Source: a bacterium (GTDB lineage: Bacteria; UBP15; UBA6099; DSWB01). Taken from it: a stretch of 5,032 nucleotides of DNA. Shown here in pieces: positions 1 through 4,950 of the stretch. Every line of letters starts with the position of its first letter. Positions within the stretch are counted from its first letter, which is position 1. Both the position numbers and the translations under genes were made by a program. The stretch lies in contig JAGUYV010000261.1 in assembly GCA_020061125.1 (NCBI GenBank), positions 1 to 5,032 on the forward strand, given 5' to 3'. The notes below the pieces were generated by a model. That model made no database searches and had not been told where the DNA came from. It saw only the letters and a list, made by a program, of their open reading frames with translations.

Positions 1-795
1 CAGATACTGCGCGGAAAAGCCCAGGGGGGCGTGGCGCAGGGCGCATTCCACGACCAGAACATCAGGCCATGCCTGGCGCACGGTGAAGGGGCCGGACCGC
101 GCGGGCAGAGGTCCCGCGGACGCGGCGCCGTAAATGTACAGCTCCACGCCCCTGTCCGTGCTGAAGAGCCGGAAGGGCGCTTTGCGGTCCAGGGCGATCT
201 GCAGGGTGTGGCGGCGCTTGTCCGGCAGCAGGGCCGCGGACCGGAGCCGGGCGTCGGCTCCGAAACCCGCTCCGGGCGAGAAGTCCAGCAATTCCCCGTA
301 AACCCAGGCGTGGAACGCGCGGCTAAGCTCCACCCGGAACCAGTTGCCCTGCCGGCCCACGAGTTTGAGCCTCACGCCGCGCGGGAGCATGCCCAGGCGG
401 GTGCGGTCGGACGCCGCGGGCAGCGTGTTGGTGGGGTCGCTGCGCAGAAGCGCAAAATCGCTGAACACCGCGGCGAACGCGGGCGCGTCCCATGAGGGGT
501 TGAGAAATTCAGGGCCAGGGATTGGCGGCAGTAGCCTGTCCTGTGAAAACCGCGCCGCGCTCCAGCCCGGAACCCAGCCCTGGACTCCGTTGCGCAGTTG
601 CACGCGCAGCCAGCCGCGGGACTCGTCCAGATATTGCATCACGCTGCCCCGGTGCACCCGGATGTCCAGGCTGGAGCCGCCGGGCGCATCATACACCCCG
701 GCTTCCAGCGCCGTCACGCGCACCAGGTCTCCAGCGTGCGCCGCAATTGAAAGCAGCGCGGCAAACAGAATTGTGAAGATTGCAGAGCGCTTCAT
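1..795 (-). CDS. Secreted SH3b-domain protein, N-terminal part (possible cell-wall amidase), runs off left edge
   Basis: The reading frame is open from an ATG at 795 to the window edge, giving 265 residues without a stop, so the C-terminus is missing. Residues 1-21 form a Sec signal peptide: MKRS, a hydrophobic stretch (AIFTILFAALLSIA), then an AHA cleavage motif. Two SH3b-like segments follow. Residues about 24-83 carry VYDAPGG, a GSV..YLDE turn, GWLRVQL and GWVPGW. Residues about 110-172 carry ALLRSDP, a long turn, GNWFRVEL and AWVYGELL. Residues 195-255 look beta-rich and may be AMIN-like, but this is uncertain. SH3b pairs of this kind usually anchor periplasmic enzymes to peptidoglycan, most often N-acetylmuramoyl-L-alanine amidases. 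No catalytic domain is inside the window, so the enzyme assignment is inference. The gene lies 67 bases downstream of cheX in the same direction. No clear Shine-Dalgarno precedes the ATG; the signal peptide decides the start. Confidence 0.82.
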   Translation of the reverse strand, partial: MKRSAIFTILFAALLSIAAHAGDLVRVTALEAGVYDAPGGSSLDIRVHRGSVMQYLDESRGWLRVQLRNGVQGWVPGWSAARFSQDRLLPPIPGPEFLNPSWDAPAFAAVFSDFALLRSDPTNTLPAASDRTRLGMLPRGVRLKLVGRQGNWFRVELSRAFHAWVYGELLDFSPGAGFGADARLRSAALLPDKRRHTLQIALDRKAPFRLFSTDRGVELYIYGAASAGPLPARSGPFTVRQAWPDVLVVECALRHAPLGFSAQYL

Positions 796-807
796 CGTTG
801 TAACAGT

Positions 808-838
808 ATTATCCCCATTTTCCGCAATTCCGTTTCAA
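808..838 (-). promoter_or_regulatory. Possible sigma70 promoter for the SH3b-domain gene
   Basis: On the minus strand, TTGAAA (833-838) and GATAAT (808-813) each match the sigma70 hexamers at 5 of 6 positions. The 19-base spacer is longer than the usual 17. Transcription would begin only a few bases before the ATG at 795, giving an almost leaderless mRNA, which would fit the missing Shine-Dalgarno. This is a weak call. Confidence 0.25.
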
Positions 839-862
839 TGCGGCAAGAAATGCCCGGCAGGG

Positions 863-1363
863 TCAGAACACGCGCCAGGCCAGGGGCGCGTCCGGGACCG
901 CGCGGCGCAGGGTCAGAAACAGGATAAGCTCCTCGCTGTTCAGCGAAAAGGGCAGGGCCGCGGTGCGCGCCGGGGGCGCGCAGTGAATGGCCAGGCTGTG
1001 GCCCGTAATCACCTCGGGCGTGGTGATGTCGCAAACCAGGCCCTGTTCCGCCAGGCGCGCGATGGCGTTGCCCGAGGCCATGTTGATGAACTCGCGCAGC
1101 AGGCTCCTCACCTCGTCGTTGACATGTGAAACGCCGCGCGCGCCGCCGTAGGCCGTGGCGATGCCCATGGCCGTTTTCTCGTGCAGGCCCACGGCCATCA
1201 CGCCCTCGACCGCGCCGGTGATTCCCACCCGCGCCACCACGCCACGGCCCACGGCCAGGGGATACTCCGTGTGCGCCGCGGGTTTGCCCCACTGCGGCCG
1301 CGCAGAAAAATTCATTTCCAGCACATAGCCCACGGCTTTGGCGAACGGGGTGATGAAATCCAT
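863..1363 (-). CDS. cheX: CheX-type chemotaxis phosphatase
   Basis: This 166-residue protein matches the CheX family throughout. CheX is a cytoplasmic phosphatase that removes phosphate from CheY-P and so resets the flagellar motor signal. It opens with MDFITPFAKAVGYVLEMNF, the usual N-terminal helix. A G41-V-V-A-R-V-G-I-T-G50 strand and turn follows, then the V-G-L-H-E-K-T-A helix start (58-65). The catalytic helix carries the family ExxN signature as E91-F-I-N94, followed by the conserved G98-N99-A100. The strand D112-I-T-T-P-E-V-I-T-G121 matches the family's ISxPTVITG motif. The length is normal for the family. The start is the only ATG in front of the family's N-terminal helix and has AAAAAGG about 5 bases upstream. 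A flagellin gene lies upstream on the same strand, which fits a motility role, although each gene appears to have its own promoter. Confidence 0.9.
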   Translation of the reverse strand: MDFITPFAKAVGYVLEMNFSARPQWGKPAAHTEYPLAVGRGVVARVGITGAVEGVMAVGLHEKTAMGIATAYGGARGVSHVNDEVRSLLREFINMASGNAIARLAEQGLVCDITTPEVITGHSLAIHCAPPARTAALPFSLNSEELILFLTLRRAVPDAPLAWRVF

Positions 1364-1378
1364 GAAAGCCTTTTTGCG

Positions 1379-1419
1379 TCCGCGGCGTTGTGCATATTCC
1401 GGGTCCGGCGCGCCGCGGA
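1379..1419 (-). promoter_or_regulatory. GC-rich hairpin in the cheX leader
   Basis: TCCGCGGCG (1379-1387) and CGCCGCGGA (1411-1419) are perfectly complementary, making a 9-base-pair stem with a 23-base loop. The stem lies between the predicted cheX transcription start and its ribosome binding site, ending about 16 bases before the ATG. The upper arm is part of a GGCGCGCC palindrome (1407-1414). It could stabilise the leader or tune translation. No riboswitch family was recognised. Confidence 0.4.
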
Positions 1420-1435
1420 TTCCCGATAGGCTCTA

Positions 1436-1464
1436 ATAATAAGAGAGCAAGCCGGGGTTGGCAA
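1436..1464 (-). promoter_or_regulatory. Sigma70-like promoter of cheX
   Basis: On the minus strand a -35 TTGCCA (1459-1464) and a -10 TATTAT (1436-1441) are separated by exactly 17 bases. Each hexamer matches consensus at 5 of 6 positions. The predicted start near 1429 gives cheX a leader of about 65 bases. The -35 box lies inside the left arm of the 15-base inverted repeat at 1451-1532, so a protein bound to that repeat would block the promoter. Confidence 0.55.
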
Positions 1465-1532
1465 ATCGCGCGGACCGGGGAAACCAAGGTTGTTCCTCAT
1501 GCGCAATCCAGGCGGTGTTTGCCAACCCCGGC
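1451..1532. repeat. Perfect 15-bp inverted repeat flanking 52 bases
   Basis: The arm GCCGGGGTTGGCAAA at 1451-1465 recurs as its exact reverse complement at 1518-1532. The left arm covers the -35 box of the predicted cheX promoter. On the minus strand the second arm is followed by a pyrimidine-rich stretch (TTGCTCTCTTATTATT). The structure could therefore be an operator pair, a long-loop terminator-like stem, or the ends of a small 82-base MITE-like element. No target-site duplication is visible at its borders. Confidence 0.6.
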
Positions 1533-1685
1533 GCCATGATGCGCGTGGAAACGACTGTATGACTAACCGATCCTGTCCCGCCTCTTATGGGCGTTATCAA
1601 CAATTTATCGCGTCCCGCAAGCTGAAGGAGTAAATTCAGTCCATTTGGTGCCGCTCCCACGACCGAAATTGCTTTTGAGCTTTTC

Positions 1686-1850
1686 ATTCCAAAGATGGCT
1701 GGAATCCATGGCCATGCCGATAACGGCGATTGCATCGAGGCCGTCAGTCAATAGAACCGCCCAAACTTGAAGGCCGGAAACAATCACAACCGCCGGAAGC
1801 GCTCATCGCTCCTTCCAGCCTGTGGATTCCAGCCGAATGCATGCTGGAAT
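1686..1850. repeat. REP-like cluster of ATTCCAGC / GCTGGAAT motifs
   Basis: GGCTGGAATCCA at 1697-1708 has a perfect 12-base reverse complement at 1823-1834. Two local hairpins use the same motif: ATTCCA (1686-1691) with TGGAAT (1700-1705), and ATTCCAGC (1826-1833) with GCTGGAAT (1843-1850) around a 9-base loop. Short imperfect palindromes like these in intergenic DNA resemble REP elements. Whether they recur elsewhere in the genome cannot be seen from this window. Confidence 0.45.
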
Positions 1851-2038
1851 GACACCCATTCCGTGATTTCCAGAAATACGCCGCGCATTATGAACAGAGC
1901 CGGGATATTCTTCACTCGTGGCGCGCTGGGGCGGCGCGAGACATGCGATCACGCAACAGAACGGAACTGCGCTCACAGTGAAATTCATTCAAGCCGTTTA
2001 ACGATGATCAAGCCCAATCCCGTTCTCTTAATCCGTCT

Positions 2039-2058
2039 TTCCGGTCAGAGGACCGGAA
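2039..2058 (-). terminator. Hairpin downstream of the flagellin gene, possible terminator
   Basis: TTCCGGTC (2039-2046) and GACCGGAA (2051-2058) form a perfect 8-base-pair stem around a 4-base loop, 76 bases after the flagellin stop codon. It is the strongest compact hairpin in the 3' flank. It lacks a following run of T on the minus strand, so it may instead protect the mRNA 3' end or be an ordinary intergenic palindrome. Confidence 0.35.
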
Positions 2059-2134
2059 TCCAGGGGACAGGATGTCGAGGGAAAGAGACTTTTGGGCCGG
2101 GCAGGGATTTTCTTAAATGAACGGTATTGTGTGA

Positions 2135-3841
2135 TCAAGCAGCGTTTGCGCCAAGTTGTTCATCGAGCAGGTTGAGTACGGAGCGCGGCAGGTCGTGGGC
2201 CAGGGTTGCGGCGCGCAGGTTGGATTGCTCCTGGAGCTGGGCTTTGACCATTTCCGTGGTCTCCTGGGCCATGTCCGCGTCCTCGATGGTTGAGCGTCCG
2301 TTTTCGGTTCCAAGGCTCTGGGCCATCATGTCGTCCAGGGTATGTTCGAGGCGCTTGCTAACAGTTCCTATCTCCGCGCGTTTGGCGGACACTTTCTCGA
2401 TAGCCGCGTCTATCTTCCCGATGGCCGCCCACGCACCATCTGTGCGGGTCAGCGTCACGCCCCACACACCGAGAGAGCCGCTGCCCATGTCTTCAAGAAC
2501 CACGCTGACCCGGTTGTCGCTTTGATTGTCAGGCCCCACCTGGAGCATCTGCTCGTCCGTTACATCGGCGAAGATGACATGAGAACTTGGGAATCCTACA
2601 AATGTCCAATCAGAATATGCTACTGTATTCCCATTTCCGCTGGATTCCACGTCTAAAACCAATGGTAATGCATTGATAGTTGCTTTGTTTACTTCTCCAT
2701 CTTCGACATTTAGTATGTAAATGTTTTGATTGTAAACATACGTCAAATAATTCCCAGCTAGGCCATACACACCACTGATACCTGTTAACGAGCGGATGTT
2801 TTTCACTTCTGTTCCGTTGTATTTTGCCCCAACAAAACCATTAGCTGTTTCGTGGAAATAAATTCTTTCTCCATCTCGTGAAAGGCTGGTGCCGGATGTC
2901 AAAACACCGTTAATCTGATAATTCACTTTACTTGCCAAATCGATTACATGAGCAAAACCATCACTGTACGCAATTCTTTTTCCGGTATCATCAACCGAAA
3001 TATCCTGTTCAATTACGAATGGTGTAAAAGTCAGCTGTGTTTTATTGTTGCCATCAAAATCAATCATAAAAATATCATTATTCTGTTCGAAAACCACCTT
3101 TTCTCCATTTCCTGAAAATGTGTACCACTGATAGTTATTGTCTAAATAAGTGATTTGCCCATCAGTTGTATTATATGACATAAGATTGCCATTAGATGAA
3201 TAAATGACTCTTGTTCCATCATTTGAAACAGAATCTCTACCGATCATTTCGACATCAGAACTATTCGTAATTCTTTTCGCATTAGTGCCATCAGCATTGG
3301 CCACATAAAGGTCAAAAGAACCATCCCATTTCGTGTAGGCAATTGTGCTGCCATCACCTGAGAGAGATATGTAACTCGTATTAGCAATCGTTATTCTATT
3401 TGATGATTTCTGATAATCCCCATTTACATACAACAAATCTTTGGTGTTGTATTTTGTAGAATCTGATACCTGGTCAATTGCCTCTCTTAATGCATCTGAC
3501 TCATTCTGTAATTTCTGCCTGTCGGACAGAGTCAGCGTGGCTTCGTTAGCCGCGCGCACCGCGAGTTCCTTCATGCGCATGAGCATGTCCTGGATTTCGG
3601 CCAGGCCCGCATCCATGGTGTTGATGAGCTTGATGCCGTCCTGGATGTTGCCCGCAGCCTGGCGCATGCCACGGATTCGCGCTTTCATGCCCGAACTGAT
3701 GCCCAGGCCGCTGGGGTCGTCCGCCCCCTTGTTTATCCGCAATCCGGATGACAACCGCTCCACGGCATTGCTCCCAGAGCGCGCTATCTGGCGGTTCCAG
3801 TTCAACGCTTTCTGCGCGGCTGTGTTGGTGACGAAACTCAT
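2135..3841 (-). CDS. fliC: Flagellin with a seven-repeat beta-propeller in place of its variable domain
   Basis: This 568-residue protein is a flagellin, the polymerising subunit of the filament outside the cell. Residues 1-145 are the N-terminal D0/D1 helices: MSFVTNTAAQKAL, RLSSGLRINKGADDPSGLGIS (29-49), NIQDGI (65-70), RMKELAVRAAN (89-99) and the T-KYNTKDLL end of D1 (129-137). Residues 437-568 are the C-terminal D1/D0 part: DNRVSVVLEDM, IGKIDAAIEKVSAKRAEIG, RLEHTLDDM, IEDADMAQETTEMVKAQ and a final LPRSVLNLL. Residues about 150-436 instead hold seven PD40/TolB-like blades and would face outward. There is no cysteine, as is usual in filament proteins. The frame extends upstream to an ATG at 3889, but that codon overlaps the predicted -10 box; family alignment also favours the ATG at 3841. 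The Shine-Dalgarno is poor (AAAAGAAAG). The C-terminus runs DEQLGANAA past the point where most flagellins end. Confidence 0.93.
   Translation of the reverse strand: MSFVTNTAAQKALNWNRQIARSGSNAVERLSSGLRINKGADDPSGLGISSGMKARIRGMRQAAGNIQDGIKLINTMDAGLAEIQDMLMRMKELAVRAANEATLTLSDRQKLQNESDALREAIDQVSDSTKYNTKDLLYVNGDYQKSSNRITIANTSYISLSGDGSTIAYTKWDGSFDLYVANADGTNAKRITNSSDVEMIGRDSVSNDGTRVIYSSNGNLMSYNTTDGQITYLDNNYQWYTFSGNGEKVVFEQNNDIFMIDFDGNNKTQLTFTPFVIEQDISVDDTGKRIAYSDGFAHVIDLASKVNYQINGVLTSGTSLSRDGERIYFHETANGFVGAKYNGTEVKNIRSLTGISGVYGLAGNYLTYVYNQNIYILNVEDGEVNKATINALPLVLDVESSGNGNTVAYSDWTFVGFPSSHVIFADVTDEQMLQVGPDNQSDNRVSVVLEDMGSGSLGVWGVTLTRTDGAWAAIGKIDAAIEKVSAKRAEIGTVSKRLEHTLDDMMAQSLGTENGRSTIEDADMAQETTEMVKAQLQEQSNLRAATLAHDLPRSVLNLLDEQLGANAA
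2534..3394 (-). other. Region encoding the seven-blade beta-propeller domain of the flagellin
   Basis: This part of the flagellin gene encodes residues about 150-436. Six repeats show a strand motif like SxDGxxIxY: SGDGSTIAY (161), SNDGTRVIY (206), SGNGEKVVF (243), DDTGKRIAY (284), SRDGERIYF (321) and SGNGNTVAY (401). A diverged seventh, LAGNYLTYV, sits at 361. The conserved glycine recurs at 164, 209, 246, 287, 324, 363 and 404. Most repeats continue with a second strand and a DG-type turn (DLYVANADG, DIFMIDFDG, NIYILNVEDG), then a basic or polar stretch ending in T, as in TolB and PD40 proteins. Seven units of about 40 residues predict a closed seven-bladed propeller. No enzyme active site was recognised, so binding of a protein, glycan or surface is the more likely role, by inference. 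Confidence 0.8.
2575..3535. other. AT-rich segment inside the GC-rich flagellin gene
   Basis: Hand counts give about 37% GC for 2641-2700, 33% for 3001-3060 and 30% for 3061-3120. Within the same gene, 2161-2220 is 70% and 3601-3660 is 62%. The change falls near residue 103 on one side and near residue 423 on the other. The segment therefore includes the propeller and also the last conserved part of N-terminal D1 (about residues 103-145). Border positions are approximate. The pattern suggests the segment was acquired from a lower-GC source, probably from another propeller-bearing flagellin gene. Confidence 0.8.
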
Positions 3842-3887
3842 TGCCGTATGCTTTCTTTTCGTGAATTGTAAAAGCCTTCTGTTTACC

Positions 3888-3915
3888 ATATCGTCTCACT
3901 TAAAGTAAAACTTTA
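3888..3915 (-). promoter_or_regulatory. Sigma28 (FliA)-type promoter of the flagellin gene
   Basis: On the minus strand TAAAGTTT (3908-3915) matches the sigma28 -35 element exactly. GACGATAT (3888-3895) matches the -10 GCCGATAA at 6 of 8 positions, including the CGATA core. The spacer is 12 bases, against the usual 11. Late flagellar genes are normally under sigma28, so the position is as expected. The start of transcription would be near 3881, giving a leader of about 40 bases before the ATG at 3841. The -35 box is one arm of a small inverted repeat (TTAAAG at 3900-3905, CTTTAA at 3911-3916). Confidence 0.65.
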
Positions 3916-4034
3916 ATTGGCGGGATATATTTACTCTCTGTTAAGAGACCTTGCGGGGCGGCGGGCAGACTGTTTTTGCCGCAGGCGGACGGGTCTGTTC
4001 ATGCGTTTTTCCGCATTCCAGAGCGCCCCGGCAA

Positions 4035-4059
4035 TCATGGGCGGACGGTTCACCCATGA
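4035..4059. repeat. Small inverted repeat in the divergent intergenic region
   Basis: TCATGGG (4035-4041) and CCCATGA (4053-4059) are perfectly complementary around 11 bases. The repeat lies midway between the flagellin and TetR promoters and is followed on the plus strand by an A/T-rich stretch containing AAAATATTTT. It could be a regulator site. Otherwise the 250 bases between these two promoters show no gene. Confidence 0.3.
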
Positions 4060-4075
4060 AAAATTTCAAAATATT

Positions 4076-4105
4076 TTCCCAAACTGTGGCCGGAATCATT
4101 ATACT
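4076..4105 (+). promoter_or_regulatory. Likely promoter of the TetR-family gene
   Basis: TATACT at 4100-4105 matches the sigma70 -10 at 5 of 6 positions. TTCCCA at 4076-4081 is a weak -35 (4 of 6) at a spacing of 18. The predicted start of transcription near 4112 falls at the beginning of the palindromic operator cluster. TGTAAT at 4105-4110 is an alternative -10. Confidence 0.45.
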
Positions 4106-4112
4106 GTAATTA

Positions 4113-4139
4113 ACCGACCGGTTGGTATAGACCAACCGG
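4113..4139. promoter_or_regulatory. Overlapping palindromic operator, likely bound by the adjacent TetR protein
   Basis: The 9-base element ACCRACCGG occurs three times: ACCGACCGG on plus at 4113-4121, ACCAACCGG on minus at 4118-4126, and ACCAACCGG on plus at 4131-4139. The first two overlap to make a near-perfect palindrome (ACCGACC/GGTTGGT). The second and third make a perfect 9-base inverted repeat with a 4-base spacer (CCGGTTGGT ATAG ACCAACCGG). TetR-family proteins bind such palindromes as dimers, usually beside their own gene. The cluster lies at the predicted start of transcription, 29 bases before the ATG, which is well placed for autorepression. Confidence 0.7.
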
Positions 4140-4168
4140 AAAGCTGAAACAGTGTCAAGGGGGCGGGC

Positions 4169-4789
4169 ATGCAGGCAGCCGGGGCGGAAGAACAAAACAC
4201 ACAGGCCGGACGGCCGAGCGTCAAGGCCGCCATCGAGCAGGCCGCGGCGCGCCTGTTCGCGGAGCAGGGGTTCGGCGCGACCGGGGTGCAGCAGATCGTG
4301 GATGCGGCCGGCGTGAACAAGGCCATGCTGTACTACTATTTCCGGGGCAAGGAGCCGCTGTACGATGCGCTCATCGGCCAGGGCCTGGCCCTGCTGCAGA
4401 GCGCGGTGTGCGTGGCCGAGCAGGACCTGAATCTGCCCGTTGACAAGCGCCTGAAACGGTTTCTCGCCACTTACCTGTCCCTGGTGGCCGGGAATCCGGA
4501 TCTGGCGCAGATCATTTACCGCGAAGCGCTGCGCGTGGGCGAGCACGAGCGCCCCGCGGCCGTGGAGCAGTTCCGCGAATGCGTGCGCAGGCTGGCCGCG
4601 GTCCTGGAATCCTGCGCCGGGGAGCTGGACACGGACACGGATTTCACGCTGGCCGCGTACTCGCTCTTCGGCATGGCCAACATGTTCATCCAGCGGTATG
4701 TGGTCACGCGCGAGGCTCTAGATGTGGCGCCGCTGGTGGAGCATATCGCGGATCTGTTTCTGTACGGCGCGGGCGCGAAGAACTATTAA
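4169..4789 (+). CDS. TetR/AcrR-family transcriptional repressor
   Basis: This 206-residue protein has the TetR-family layout and usual length. Residues about 16-68 form the DNA-binding domain: helix 1 (VKAAIEQAAARLFAEQGFGAT), then the helix-turn-helix with QQIVDAAGVNKAMLYYYFRGKEPLYDAL, which carries the signature G-V-N-K and Y-Y-Y-F-R-G-K-E. The rest (about 75-206) is the helical domain that binds a small ligand and dimerises, with the motif LAGNPDL-type turn (VAGNPDLAQIIYREA, 106-120) common in this group. Proteins of this type release DNA when they bind a ligand and often control efflux or envelope genes. The ATG has AAGGGGG about 6 bases upstream. The palindromic cluster at 4113-4139 is its probable operator. 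The ligand cannot be told from the sequence. Confidence 0.92.
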   Translation: MQAAGAEEQNTQAGRPSVKAAIEQAAARLFAEQGFGATGVQQIVDAAGVNKAMLYYYFRGKEPLYDALIGQGLALLQSAVCVAEQDLNLPVDKRLKRFLATYLSLVAGNPDLAQIIYREALRVGEHERPAAVEQFRECVRRLAAVLESCAGELDTDTDFTLAAYSLFGMANMFIQRYVVTREALDVAPLVEHIADLFLYGAGAKNY

Positions 4790-4950
4790 CAAAAGGAGTT
4801 GACATAAAACAACATTAGAACAGCAGGGCGGAATCGAATCATCGGGTGAACCGGTTCGGGAGCGGGCGGTCAGGGAAGCACGGGGTATCAGGGGTGAGCG
4901 CGGCGCGGCGCGCCGCGAGGGGAAATCCAAGAGATCCGGGGGTGATCCCG
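4790..4950 (+). other. Leader between the TetR gene and the next exported-protein gene
   Basis: These 161 bases hold no gene. Directly after the TetR stop, AAAAGGAG (4791-4798) is a strong Shine-Dalgarno-like sequence with no usable start codon after it. TTGACA at 4799-4804 is a perfect -35 hexamer but lacks a -10 at proper spacing. Two palindromes occur: GAACCGGTTC (4848-4857), which shares ACCGGTT with the TetR operator, and the 14-base CGCGGCGCGCCGCG (4904-4917). Confidence 0.4.
4937..4950 (+). promoter_or_regulatory. Strong ribosome binding site partly folded in a small stem
   Basis: GGGGGTGATC (4939-4948) matches the 16S rRNA tail complement at 9 of 10 bases and sets the start at 4951. 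CGGG (4937-4940) can pair with CCCG (4947-4950), enclosing part of this site in a 6-base loop. The stem is short, so any effect on translation would be modest. Confidence 0.45.

Larger units (their letters stand above)
1364..2134. other. Gene-poor intergenic region between cheX and the flagellin gene
   Basis: No open frame in these 770 bases looks like a protein. Those present are short, overlap each other, lack ribosome sites and resemble no known family. Composition is moderate, between the GC-rich genes and the AT-rich flagellin core. The right end is the 3' flank of the flagellin gene and the left end holds the cheX promoter and leader. The middle holds inverted repeats and small hairpins built on ATTCCA/TGGAAT, plus a 10-base palindrome CATGGCCATG (1707-1716). 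It may be a repeat-rich or decayed stretch. A small RNA cannot be excluded. Confidence 0.55.

Noticed and set aside
31-1129. Long plus-strand open frames antisense to the SH3b-domain gene and cheX
   Set aside because: They are rich in Arg, Ala, Gly and Pro as expected for shadows of GC-rich genes, and the opposite strand encodes a signal peptide with SH3b domains and CheX.
792-1487. A 231-codon open frame on the minus strand whose stop overlaps the start of the SH3b-domain gene (ATGA)
   Set aside because: It is read through cheX in another frame, is arginine- and glycine-rich, and matches no family, whereas the cheX frame carries the full CheX motif set.
1433-1787. Two overlapping minus-strand open frames of 100 and 60 codons in the intergenic region
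   Set aside because: They cross the 15-base inverted repeat and the REP-like hairpins, lack ribosome sites and show no recognisable domain.
1767-2120. A 117-codon plus-strand open frame in the intergenic region
   Set aside because: It has no ribosome site or protein-like pattern, and it covers the hairpin and repeats downstream of the flagellin gene.
2575-3535. The AT-rich block as an insertion sequence or prophage fragment
   Set aside because: The flagellin frame is unbroken through it, no transposase or terminal repeats are seen, and the encoded repeats form an ordered domain.
4098-4103. Perfect TATAAT on the minus strand that could drive a second flagellin transcript
   Set aside because: No acceptable -35 lies 15-19 bases upstream, and the resulting leader would be about 250 bases; the sigma28 promoter is the better explanation.
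3941-4546. A 201-codon minus-strand open frame opposite the TetR gene
   Set aside because: It is antisense to a clear TetR helix-turn-helix gene and runs through that gene's operator and promoter.
1407-4914. GGCGCGCC palindrome at 1407-1414 and again at 4907-4914, each shortly before a gene
   Set aside because: Eight-base GC palindromes are expected by chance in such GC-rich DNA, and their flanks differ.
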